From positions 1 through 64,000 of the forward strand of contig JAEUHZ010000048.1 in assembly GCA_016795205.1 (NCBI GenBank): 64,000 nucleotides of DNA, read 5' to 3'. Shown piece after piece: positions 51,275 through 59,690 of the stretch; within the stretch, counting starts at the first letter, position 1, and the number at the start of each line of letters is the position of its first letter. The position numbers and the translations under genes are program-made. The notes below the pieces were generated by a model. That model did no database searches and was not told the DNA's origin. It saw only the letters and a list, made by a program, of their open reading frames with translations. This DNA is from Planctomycetota bacterium. GTDB taxonomy: Bacteria; Planctomycetota; UBA1135; GCA-002686595.

Positions 51275-52083
51275 AGCCCCGCACTCGTGAGGCGCCGGCC
51301 GCGGCCGGGCCGGCGCGCATCGACTGGTACGACGTCCCGCGCCTGTACGACATCGTGTTCGACGTCGGCACGCGCGCGGAGGCCGACTTCCTGGAGGCCT
51401 GCGCGCGACGCTACGGGCGGAGCCGCGGACAGCGCGCGCTGGAGCCCGCCTGCGGCAGCGGCCGCCTCGTCGCGGAGCTCGTCCGCCGCGGCTGGACCGT
51501 GCGCGGCTTCGACCGCAACGCGCACATGCTGGCCTACGCCAGGCAGCGGCTCGCGCGCGCGGGCCTCGTCGCCACCGTGGTGCGCGGCGACTTGGCGGAC
51601 TTCCGCGTGCCACGCCGCGTGGACCTGGCGCATTGCCTCGTCTCGACGTTCAAGTACCTGCTCGACGAGCAGAGTGCGCGCTCGCACCTCGAGTGCACCG
51701 CCGAGGCGCTGCTCCCGGGCGGCATCTACGTGCTGGGCCTGCACCTCACGACCTACCGGCGCACGACCGACGAACGCGAGCGCTGGGTCGAGACCCGCGG
51801 CGGTGTGACCGTGACCTCGGACATGCGCGTCGGTCGCCCCGACCGACGCACGCGGCTCGAGCCGGTCGTCACGCGCATCACCGAGGACGCCGGCGGGGTG
51901 CGCCGTCACTACGAGTCCACTTGGGACTTCCGCACGTACAGCGCGGCCGAGCTGCGCACGTTGATCGCGGCCGTCCCGGCGCTCGAGCTGGTCGCGTTGC
52001 ACGACTTCGACCACGACCTCGCGCAGCGCAGCACGTGGACTGACGGGCGGCTCGACAAGATCGTGGTCCTGCGGCGCCGGTGA
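51271..52083 (+). CDS. SAM-dependent class I methyltransferase
   Basis: A 270-residue protein from GTG 51271. SAM-binding motif I is LEPACGSGRLVAELVRRG (~56-73), followed by RGFDRNAHMLAYARQRL (acidic D at the end of beta2), VVRGDLADFRV and LAHCLVSTFKYLLDEQSARS. The domain is that of methyltransferases with a YDIVF start (WYDVPRLYDIVFDVG). The substrate is unknown. Coupled to the preceding gene. Confidence 0.87.
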   Translation: MKPRTREAPAAAGPARIDWYDVPRLYDIVFDVGTRAEADFLEACARRYGRSRGQRALEPACGSGRLVAELVRRGWTVRGFDRNAHMLAYARQRLARAGLVATVVRGDLADFRVPRRVDLAHCLVSTFKYLLDEQSARSHLECTAEALLPGGIYVLGLHLTTYRRTTDERERWVETRGGVTVTSDMRVGRPDRRTRLEPVVTRITEDAGGVRRHYESTWDFRTYSAAELRTLIAAVPALELVALHDFDHDLAQRSTWTDGRLDKIVVLRRR

Positions 52084-52241
52084 CCGGTGCGCGTGGCGCC
52101 CTGCGTGCGCCCACGGGCCTCCGGCCCTGTCGGGGGGGGGCCGCGCCAAGTCCGGATCTGGCCGTCTCCAGGCACGTTGGCGAGGCTCTACGCACGGGTC
52201 CGGGTTGCGCACGTGCCCCAGGGGAGGTGAACCTACCCCCG

Positions 52242-52976
52242 ATGAACCCCGTCCACCTCGCTCTGCTGACGCTTCCGACCGTGCCCCCTGTCCTCGAGGA
52301 ATCCCCAGCCCTCCGGCACGAGCGGCTGGCGCCGACGACCTCCGTGCAGGAGCCGCTGCAGTTCCCCGAGTTCAGGAAGCGCGAGCGCTGGGCCACCCGG
52401 GGCATGGTGCTCCAGGGCTTCTTCGGCGCGAGCTTCTACGAGACGGTCGAGCAGTCCGGCGGCTCGGCGGCGGACGTCGACGGCGCCGACGAGGACGCCG
52501 CCCAGGCGCCAGTGCTCGGCGGTGGAGCCCAATGGAAGCTGGGCGGAGAGCGCATCGACTTGGGCCTGGAGGCCATGTTCGCCTTCTCCTGGCGCTCGAA
52601 CGCCACGGCGATCGCGGTCGGTGGCGGCGGCGCGGCCGTGGCCGTCGACATCGACATGTTCCTGTTCGAACTGTACGGCGGGCCGGTCGCGAACATCTTC
52701 TTGGGCGACAGCACGCGGGTCTACGCCAGCGCGGGCCCGCTGATCCAGTGGGCGGACTACTCGCAGGACGATCCGCTCAGCAGCGGCTCGGACAGCGGTT
52801 CCGGTTTCGGCACGGGTTGGTACGCGCGCACCGGCATCGAGTTCACGATCATGCCCGGGACCATGCTGGGCCTGGGCGTGCGCTGGTCGGACTCCACGGT
52901 CGACCTCGACGGCGGCCTGGGGGATCTCGACCTCGCCGGACTCCAGGCCGTCTTGACCGTCACTCAGGGCTTCTGA
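52242..52976 (+). CDS. Outer-membrane beta-barrel-like protein
   Basis: A 244-residue protein. Beyond residue 55 it is built of alternating strands (GMVLQGFFGASFYETVEQSG, LGLEAMFAFSWRSNATAIAV, YARTGIEFTIMPGTMLGLGV) and ends in F (VLTVTQGF), the C-terminal signature for barrel insertion. A signal peptide is poorly defined, so the start may be downstream of ATG 52242, although AGGGGAGG stands 12 bases before it. It is followed 16 bases later by the PlpD-like gene, so they form an operon. Confidence 0.65.
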   Translation: MNPVHLALLTLPTVPPVLEESPALRHERLAPTTSVQEPLQFPEFRKRERWATRGMVLQGFFGASFYETVEQSGGSAADVDGADEDAAQAPVLGGGAQWKLGGERIDLGLEAMFAFSWRSNATAIAVGGGGAAVAVDIDMFLFELYGGPVANIFLGDSTRVYASAGPLIQWADYSQDDPLSSGSDSGSGFGTGWYARTGIEFTIMPGTMLGLGVRWSDSTVDLDGGLGDLDLAGLQAVLTVTQGF

Positions 52977-52992
52977 GTCTCCGCTCGACCCC

Positions 52993-55197
52993 ATGCTCCC
53001 CTCTCTAACCCTCGCGGTCCTGGCCGCCGCCCAGGAGCCGTCCGGGGCGCCGCAGCCCGCACCGGGAAGTCGTCCGCGTGTCGGCCTGGTGCTCTCCGGC
53101 GGAGGCGCGCGCGGCGCGGCGCACGTCGGCGTGATCGAGGTGCTCGAGGAGGCGCGCATTCCCGTCGACTTCGTCGTCGGGACGAGCATGGGCGCGATCG
53201 TCGGCGGGCTGTACGCCGCGGGCGCGTCGCCGGCCGAGCTGCGCGCCACGATCGAGAAGGTCGACTGGATCACCCTGTTCGACGACGAGCCGCCGCGCGA
53301 GCACCTGACTTGGCGGCGCCGCGAGGAGGACCGCGACTTCCTGGTGGCCATCGAGGCGGGGTGGAAGGATGGGGGCCTGAGCGTGCCTCGGGGCGTCGTC
53401 CAGGGCCTCAAGATCGAGCCGCTGTTCCGCAACCTGACGATCCGCGCCCACGACGCACCCGACTTCGACGCCCTGCCGCTGCCCTTCCGGGCGGTCGCGA
53501 TGGACCTCGCCACGGGTGAGCGAGTCGTGCTCCGCGACGGCGACCTGGCGGAGGCGCTGCGCGCCAGCATGTCGATCGCGGGGGCCTTCGCGCCCGTGGA
53601 GCGCGACGGGCGCGAGCTCGTCGACGGCGGGTACGTCGACAACCTGCCGATTTCGGTGGCGCTGGAGCTGGGGGCCGACGTGGTGATCGCGGTCGATGTC
53701 GGCACGCCGCCCGAATCCGACGTGCGCAAGATCGGCTCGTTCCTGACGGTCGCCTCACAGGTCCAGGACGTCGTCGTGCAGAGCGGTCGCGAGCGGGCGC
53801 GGGCGCTGCTGCGGCCCCAAGACGTGCTCGTCGAGCCTGCGCTGGGCTCGATCACGTTCGCCAGCTTCGATCGATCGGTCGCGGCGGCGGACATCGGGCG
53901 CCAAGCGGCCCTGGCACGCACGGACGCGCTCGCGTCCCTGTCCGTGTCCGAGGCCGAGTGGGCGCGGTTCGTCGCGCGCCAGCGCGCCCCCGCGCGCCCG
54001 CCGCAAGCGCTGGCTCGCGTGCGGCTGGAGAACCGCTCCAGCCTCGCGGACGCGGTGATCGAGGCGCGCATCGAGGGGCTCGGCTTGCGCGAGCTCGACC
54101 CCGAGCAGGTCGATCGCGACCTCGCGCGCCTGGCGGGCATGGGGATCTTCGACCGCGTCGACTACCGCACGGAACCGGACGCGGAGGGTCGCACCGAGCT
54201 CGTGTACTCGGTGCGCGAGAAGTCCTGGGGCCCGACCTACCTGCGCTTCGGGCTCGGCCTGTACGACGACTTCCAGGGCGCGGGGCGCTACGCGCTGGGC
54301 ATCGGCTGGACGACGGTCCCCTTCTCCGGCACGGGCGCCGAGTGGCGGACCGAGTTCTCGATCGGGACCCCGCTGCGCATCGCCACGGAGCTGTGGATCC
54401 CGCTCGACAGCGGGCTGCGCTGGTTCGTGGCGCCGCTCGGCTCCTACGAGAAGCGCAATTACGACCTGGACGACGATCCGGAGATCCGCGGGGAAGTGCT
54501 GACCGAGACCTGGGAGGTCGGCGCCGACGTCGGTCGGGTGCTCGCCGACTGGGGCGAGTTGCGGGTCGGCGTGCGCCGGGGCGACGACTCGAACACGCTG
54601 CACCGCACCGTGGGCGGCTCGACGGACACGGACCTCGAGATGGGCTCGTTCGTCGGGCGCTTCGCCTGGGACACGCTCGACCTGCCGGACTTCCCGCGCG
54701 AGGGCCTGGTCGGCTCGGTGCGAGCCTTGGCGGCGGTCGACGCGCTGGGCAGCGACGAGTCCTTCGAATCCGTGCTGCTCTCCGCGAACGGGTTCACCTC
54801 CTTCGGCGACACGACGATCGGGTTCGGGCTCGAGGCCGGGACGTCCTTCGACGACGAGCTGCCGGTCTCGCGGAGCTTCTTCCTGGGCGGCTTCGGCCGG
54901 CTGTCGGGCTCACCGCCGGAATCGCAGTCGGGCGACCGCGTGCTGCTTGCGCGCGTCGTGGCCTGGCAGGCGCTCTCGAACGAGCGCTCGTTGCTGGGCT
55001 TCCCGCTGTTCCTGGGCGCGACGCTCGAGGCGGGCCACACCTGGGCCCAGTCGAACAGCGTCGACCTCGACGAGTTGCAGCTCGGCGGCTCGCTGTTCGT
55101 GGCCTGCGACACGCCGCTGGGTCCGGCCGCGCTGTCGCTGGGCGCCACGGACGGAACGGGCGCGGGTCTGGCACTGGTGTTCGGGCGCCTCTACTGA
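52993..55197 (+). CDS. Patatin-like phospholipase fused to a BamA-type barrel (PlpD-like)
   Basis: A 734-residue protein. Signal peptide 1-14 (MLPSLTLAVLAAAQ), patatin domain ~29-300 with the oxyanion GGGARG (~36-41), nucleophile S65 in GTSMG and D211 in DGGYVDN, which form the catalytic dyad. Then a POTRA-like domain ~340-410 (ARVRLENRSSLADAVIEAR; RVDYRTEPDAEG) and a 16-strand BamA-like barrel (~420-734), ending in TGAGLALVFGRLY. This is the type Vd (PlpD) autotransporter layout. It would hydrolyse phospholipid acyl esters at the cell surface. Confidence 0.92.
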   Translation: MLPSLTLAVLAAAQEPSGAPQPAPGSRPRVGLVLSGGGARGAAHVGVIEVLEEARIPVDFVVGTSMGAIVGGLYAAGASPAELRATIEKVDWITLFDDEPPREHLTWRRREEDRDFLVAIEAGWKDGGLSVPRGVVQGLKIEPLFRNLTIRAHDAPDFDALPLPFRAVAMDLATGERVVLRDGDLAEALRASMSIAGAFAPVERDGRELVDGGYVDNLPISVALELGADVVIAVDVGTPPESDVRKIGSFLTVASQVQDVVVQSGRERARALLRPQDVLVEPALGSITFASFDRSVAAADIGRQAALARTDALASLSVSEAEWARFVARQRAPARPPQALARVRLENRSSLADAVIEARIEGLGLRELDPEQVDRDLARLAGMGIFDRVDYRTEPDAEGRTELVYSVREKSWGPTYLRFGLGLYDDFQGAGRYALGIGWTTVPFSGTGAEWRTEFSIGTPLRIATELWIPLDSGLRWFVAPLGSYEKRNYDLDDDPEIRGEVLTETWEVGADVGRVLADWGELRVGVRRGDDSNTLHRTVGGSTDTDLEMGSFVGRFAWDTLDLPDFPREGLVGSVRALAAVDALGSDESFESVLLSANGFTSFGDTTIGFGLEAGTSFDDELPVSRSFFLGGFGRLSGSPPESQSGDRVLLARVVAWQALSNERSLLGFPLFLGATLEAGHTWAQSNSVDLDELQLGGSLFVACDTPLGPAALSLGATDGTGAGLALVFGRLY

Positions 55198-55306
55198 GCG
55201 CGGGAGCCGGCGGTGGGCGGAGCGGGGTTCGCCCGGGCTCGCGGCGGTGACGGCCAGGCCCGGAGATGCCGGGAGCCGTGATGGAACGAACGGGACGCGG
55301 GCTCGC

Positions 55307-55312
55307 TATCCT
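55307..55312 (+). promoter_or_regulatory. -10-like box TATCCT
   Basis: GCTCGCTATCCTCG ends 10 bases before the ATG at 55323, as for other genes in this window. Confidence 0.4.
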
Positions 55313-55322
55313 CGCGCCCGCC

Positions 55323-55706
55323 ATGCACCGACCGCACCCGACTCGCTCTCGAACCGGCCATCGCGCACGCCTCGGCCTGCTGGCCGCGCTGCTCGTGGTC
55401 CCCATCGCAAGCTCCTGCGTCACGGAGAACACGACCACCGGCGAGATGGTGCCGCGCGGCAACCAGCGCTACCCCTGGGAGAAGGTCCAACGCCTCGCGA
55501 AGGACCTGCGCAAGGGCATGACCACGACCGAGGTCCTGCTCCACATGGGCAGCCCGGCCGAGATCGACACGCAGGACGAGCAGTGGGTCTACCTCCCCGA
55601 GCGCTACGGGATCCTGATCCCGGCCGAAGCGCTGCACCTGCAGTTCAAGGAGCGCGTGCTGGTCGAGTTCGGTTACCGACCGATCATCCTGGGCGCGCAG
55701 CTCTGA
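55323..55706 (+). CDS. BamE/SmpA-like lipoprotein
   Basis: A 127-residue lipoprotein: basic start, hydrophobic LGLLAALLVVPIASSC (lipobox, C32). The domain has WEKVQRLAKDLRKGMTTTEV, LLHMGSPAEI, QWVYLPERYGILIP and a C-terminal LQFKERVLVEFGYRP, the SmpA/OmlA/BamE fold, in which G-M-T-x2-V-x3-MGxP is the signature. BamE helps the outer-membrane assembly machine. Its position after a BamA-type barrel gene fits, though it has its own promoter box. Confidence 0.75.
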   Translation: MHRPHPTRSRTGHRARLGLLAALLVVPIASSCVTENTTTGEMVPRGNQRYPWEKVQRLAKDLRKGMTTTEVLLHMGSPAEIDTQDEQWVYLPERYGILIPAEALHLQFKERVLVEFGYRPIILGAQL

Positions 55707-55730
55707 GCCCACGGCGGTCGGCGCCACGCG

Positions 55731-58700
55731 TCACGGCGCGGGCCCCCACAGCACCCAACCGGCCCAGTCATGCGGTCCGTGGATGGGGACGCCCGCCGCG
55801 TCGACACGGGCGCGCAGCGCGACCTTGGCCCTCCACAGGGCTTCGTCCGGGGCGAGTCCGTGCTGCCAGAGCCCGGCGTAGAAGGCTCTCATGAGTTCGG
55901 AAGTCGCGTCGTCCGGCACGGGCCACACGGAGCACAGGACCTGCCGCACACCGGCGATGCGCGCCGCACGCTGGAGTCCATCGGCGGCACGCCCCGTCTG
56001 GTAGGTGCCGAGCGCGGTCTCGCAGGCCGAGAACACGGCCAGCACGCAGCGCGAGAGGTCCCAGCTCGCCAGCTCCTCGCCGTCGAGCGCGCCGGCCCGG
56101 GGTCCTGCGCCGCCTTCGCCGGCAGCGATCCCCGCCAGCGCCAGCCCCGAGAAGGTGAGCGGGCACAGCCCGATCCGCGTTCGGTCGCGTGAGTCCTCGG
56201 CCCGCGGAACCAGGGCGTCGCGCAGGTGCGCCGCGTCCGCGGTGCGCGCCAGCGCTTCGGGCGCGGACCAGCCGTGCGTCGCGAGATGGAGGTAGCGAGC
56301 GCGCGGCGCTGCCGCGCGCAGCAGCGGCTCGCTGGCCCGCGCCCCGGTCAGGGTCAGGACCTGCTCTTCGGATCCAGGCCACGCACGGGCCAACGCCTCG
56401 ACCTCGACGCGCGTCGCGGGCAGCGCCGGGAAGGCCGGTCCTGCGACGGCGGCACGCGCGGTCCAGGTCGTGCTGCCAGGATCCGCGTCGAACTCCGTGG
56501 CGCCGTAGTCGACGTCACCGACGGCGACGAGGAACCCATCGGCGTCCGCTGGCGGCGCGGGAGCGCACAGCTCGAAGAGCGTTTCGTGCCACCCGATGCG
56601 CAGGCGGTCGCCGACCACGGAGGTGCTCTCCGGCGCGCCCTCGGGCAGGGCGTCGAGCGGCACGCTGGAGAGCGCGCCGTCGAGCGTGACGTGCAGGCGG
56701 CGCACCCCCTTCAGGTGCTCGGCCAGCGGATCGAGCACCAGCTCCCGCAGCCGCGTTCCGGCCGCGCGAGCCGGACCGTCCTCAGGCTCCCCGCCGGTCC
56801 CTGCGAGCCCGCGCGCAGGACCCGCCGCGACGATCGCCGTGCGCCAGGCGTCGATCGCCGCCTCGATCGGCCCCCACGGTCCCAGGTGGACGCGACCCGG
56901 CGGACCGTCGCTGCGCAGCACGAAGGCCATGAGCTGGTGCTGGCTGCGCTGGCGGCCATCGGGCCACTGGCCGAGTTGATCGCGCGTGGTCACGTAGGCC
57001 ACGCCCGCCCCGTCCAGCCCCAGGCGGGCCCGCACGCAGCCGAGGTCGAAGGCCGGCAGCGCGCTGCCGGCGCTCGGCACGGCCTGGGACAAGACCTGGC
57101 GCTCGAGGCGTGCGCGCTCGCCCACCGCGCTGGCGAGCTCGGTCCCCGCGTCGGGCTGGCGGGCGAGCTGGGTGATCCGCGTCGAGAGCTGCTCCAGGCG
57201 GCCCGCGTGATCCCCCCCGGCCCCGGCGGCGAGCGACTCCCGCAGGGCCGCGGCGCGAGCCAGGGGCAGCTCGCGCAGGAGCTGATCGAGGCGCACCAGC
57301 TCCAGGTCGAACTCGGGCAGCGGTCGCGTGCTCGTGCAGGTGACGAGGCCCTGGAGCGGCGTGCGCAGCGCGCGCGAGAGCAGGTCGGCCTCGCGCACGG
57401 ACAGCCCCGAGCGGCTGCGCTCGGCCAGGCGCTCGACGCCCGCGAGGATCTGGCGCGCCTCCCCGGCCAGCGCCACGACGTCACCGTCCCGGGCGAACAG
57501 GTCGGCCAACTGGAGGTGGGTGTGCAGCGCGTCGAGATCGAGCTCTCCGCTCGAGGACGGCAGCGCGGCGAGCTGGGCCTCGAGCTGCCGCCGCGCGCCC
57601 TGCAGGTCGCCCTGGCTCACGCGCGCGAGCGCCAGGTTGCTGCGCGCGATGCGCAGGAAGAGCGCGTTCCGCACGGGGTCCTCCGCCAGGATCTCCAGCC
57701 CCTCGGCGCTCAGCTCCTCGGCCAGATCCAAGCGTCCCAGCGCGAAGTACGTGGCCCCCATCGCGATGCGCAGCTCGGCGCGCGCCGTGCCCTGCGGGTC
57801 GGAAGCATCGTCGATCAGGTCCGCCAGGCGCTCTTGGAGCGCGAGACAGCCGGCGAAGTCCCCCAGTCGGCGGCGTTCCTCGGCGAGGTTCCGCTGCGCG
57901 AGCAGCAGCCAGGGGTGGCTCGGAGACAACACCTGGCTCAGACCCGCGATGGCCTGCTCCAGGAGCAGGCTGGCGCGCTGGCCATCGCCGAGCTCGCCGA
58001 ACACGTTCGACAGGTTGACCCGCAGGCTCTCGAGGTCTTCGCTGCCCGCGGGCAGGCGCTGCTCCCGCAGCGCGAGCAGCGGCTCGAGGAGATCCCGAGC
58101 CTCGAGCAGGCGCCCTTCCTCCGCCAGGATCGTCCCGAGCGTCTCCGTGAGCCGCTGCACGTCGGCCGAGTCCGCGCCCAAGACCGCCCGGTGTCCAGGC
58201 AAGGCACGCTCGGCCAGTGCGCGTGCGGCGGGCAGGTCACCGCAGACCCTCAACACCTCGGCGGCGAGCCGCTGCGCCGAGAGCAGCCGCATCGAGCGCT
58301 GGTCAAAACGAGCCTCCAGGACGCGCAAGGACGCGCCCAGGAGCTCGCGCGCGCGAGCACAGTCGCCGATCCGCGAGCACAGCAGCGCGTAGTTCAGCCT
58401 CAGGCCCGCCAGCTCCGCGGATTCGGGCCCGAGCTCGGACTCGGCTTGCTGCAACCCAGTCTCGTGCGCTTCCCGCGCGCCCGCGAGGTCGCCCTGACGC
58501 AGGAGCAAGACGGCGATGTTCGAGCGCAGCCCGGACCGCAGTTCGCGATTCTCGGGCGCGTGCACCGCCGCCGATTCCAGCACGGCGCGGAAGATCGCGA
58601 GCGCCTCCTCGTTCCGGCCCAGCTCCGCCAGACCGGCGGCCAAGTTGGACCGTGCGCGGGCCAGCTCCGGGGCGTCCGCGGGCAGCACGACGGCGAGCCG

Positions 58701-59462
58701 GTCGACGGCAGCCTGCTTGATCTCGACGGAGCGCTCGATCTCCCCGAGATCGTGGAGCACCATCGCCTGGCTGAGTAACGCGCGCTGGATGTCGCGGTGG
58801 CCGGGAGGCAGCGTGCGCACGCGGTGGGCCAGCACCTGCTCGAAGGCCGACAGGGCAAGCTGCAGGTCTCCGGCTCGGTACACCTCGCCCGCCAGCGTCC
58901 ACAAGCACTCGGCGAGCAGCGAGCTGTTCGCGCCAGCATCGGCCGCGAGGATCGCGCGCACGCCGCCAGCCGCCCACACGGCCTGCTCCAGCGCGCCCTC
59001 GGGCTGCGCGCCTGGCGACGCGGCGCGCTCCTCGTCCAGTCGTGCGCGGAGCGCGCGCGTGGCCTCGGTCTCGTGCGTGATGGCCACGAGCAGCTCGCAA
59101 CGGCCGGGCCGCCCCTGCGCGCGGATCGCGACCAGTTGCCCGGCTTCCACCTCCGCTCGCACCAGCGCGCTCGTGCCGTCGCCGCCGTCGTCGTCCGTCG
59201 CGCTCGGCCGCCCCGGCACGTCCACGACGAGCCGCGGATCTGTGTCGGCCGAGCAGCACCAGATCCAGGCCGTCCCCGAGAGCGGTGCGCGCCACACGCA
59301 GCTGCGCTCGCCCTCCGCGGCGCTGTCGGCCGTGGGTCGCTCCAGCACGAACTCCGCGCGAACCTCCGCGGTCAGCTCCAGCTGCGCGCTGCCCGCGGGA
59401 ACGGCCGGCGCGGCCTGCGTGGCGAGTGCGGCTGCGAGGAGCGACGAACTGGCGGGCAGCAT
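55731..59462 (-). CDS. Exported CHAT-domain protein with TPR repeats
   Basis: A 1243-residue protein from ATG 59462. Signal-like N-terminus (MLPASSSLLAAALATQAAPA). A beta domain (~25-150) resembles pre-peptidase/Ig modules, then TPR-type repeats (~160-720; LSAFEQVLAHRVRTLPPGHR, ARSNLAAGLAELGRNEEALA, MGATYFALGRLDLAEELSAE) and a CHAT protease domain (~880-1243): H1063 (YLHLATHG), C1147 (VFSACETALG), then GVRQVLCSVWPVPDDAT and WAGWVLWGP. CHAT-TPR proteins are caspase-like proteases. The export signal is unusual for a partner-regulated caspase. Divergent from ABC-F. An upstream GTG (VSLLAVLLGSSGLPAAT) is another possible start. Confidence 0.9.
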   Translation of the reverse strand: MLPASSSLLAAALATQAAPAVPAGSAQLELTAEVRAEFVLERPTADSAAEGERSCVWRAPLSGTAWIWCCSADTDPRLVVDVPGRPSATDDDGGDGTSALVRAEVEAGQLVAIRAQGRPGRCELLVAITHETEATRALRARLDEERAASPGAQPEGALEQAVWAAGGVRAILAADAGANSSLLAECLWTLAGEVYRAGDLQLALSAFEQVLAHRVRTLPPGHRDIQRALLSQAMVLHDLGEIERSVEIKQAAVDRLAVVLPADAPELARARSNLAAGLAELGRNEEALAIFRAVLESAAVHAPENRELRSGLRSNIAVLLLRQGDLAGAREAHETGLQQAESELGPESAELAGLRLNYALLCSRIGDCARARELLGASLRVLEARFDQRSMRLLSAQRLAAEVLRVCGDLPAARALAERALPGHRAVLGADSADVQRLTETLGTILAEEGRLLEARDLLEPLLALREQRLPAGSEDLESLRVNLSNVFGELGDGQRASLLLEQAIAGLSQVLSPSHPWLLLAQRNLAEERRRLGDFAGCLALQERLADLIDDASDPQGTARAELRIAMGATYFALGRLDLAEELSAEGLEILAEDPVRNALFLRIARSNLALARVSQGDLQGARRQLEAQLAALPSSSGELDLDALHTHLQLADLFARDGDVVALAGEARQILAGVERLAERSRSGLSVREADLLSRALRTPLQGLVTCTSTRPLPEFDLELVRLDQLLRELPLARAAALRESLAAGAGGDHAGRLEQLSTRITQLARQPDAGTELASAVGERARLERQVLSQAVPSAGSALPAFDLGCVRARLGLDGAGVAYVTTRDQLGQWPDGRQRSQHQLMAFVLRSDGPPGRVHLGPWGPIEAAIDAWRTAIVAAGPARGLAGTGGEPEDGPARAAGTRLRELVLDPLAEHLKGVRRLHVTLDGALSSVPLDALPEGAPESTSVVGDRLRIGWHETLFELCAPAPPADADGFLVAVGDVDYGATEFDADPGSTTWTARAAVAGPAFPALPATRVEVEALARAWPGSEEQVLTLTGARASEPLLRAAAPRARYLHLATHGWSAPEALARTADAAHLRDALVPRAEDSRDRTRIGLCPLTFSGLALAGIAAGEGGAGPRAGALDGEELASWDLSRCVLAVFSACETALGTYQTGRAADGLQRAARIAGVRQVLCSVWPVPDDATSELMRAFYAGLWQHGLAPDEALWRAKVALRARVDAAGVPIHGPHDWAGWVLWGPAP

Positions 59463-59690
59463 GGCACGCAGCGAGGTCGTGGGACGGGTGGCAGCGGGAA
59501 GGCCCGAGGAGCCTAGCAGGACCGCGAGGAGGGAGACGCCGCCCGACCCTCGGCCGAACGGCCACGGTTGGATCCCTGGTCCCAAAGCGCCGCCGGGCCG
59601 GGGGCCGGTTCGTGGCCGGCGCGCAGCCTGGGGATCGGGCGCGCGCTCCCCGCCGGCGCGCCGGGCGAGCGCGTAGGATTCCCGCCCCCG
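59463..59690. promoter_or_regulatory. Divergent promoter region, CHAT-TPR and ABC-F
   Basis: 228 bases between divergent starts. The box TAGGAT (59674-59679) is 11 bases before ATG 59691. The other strand has no obvious box. Confidence 0.35.
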
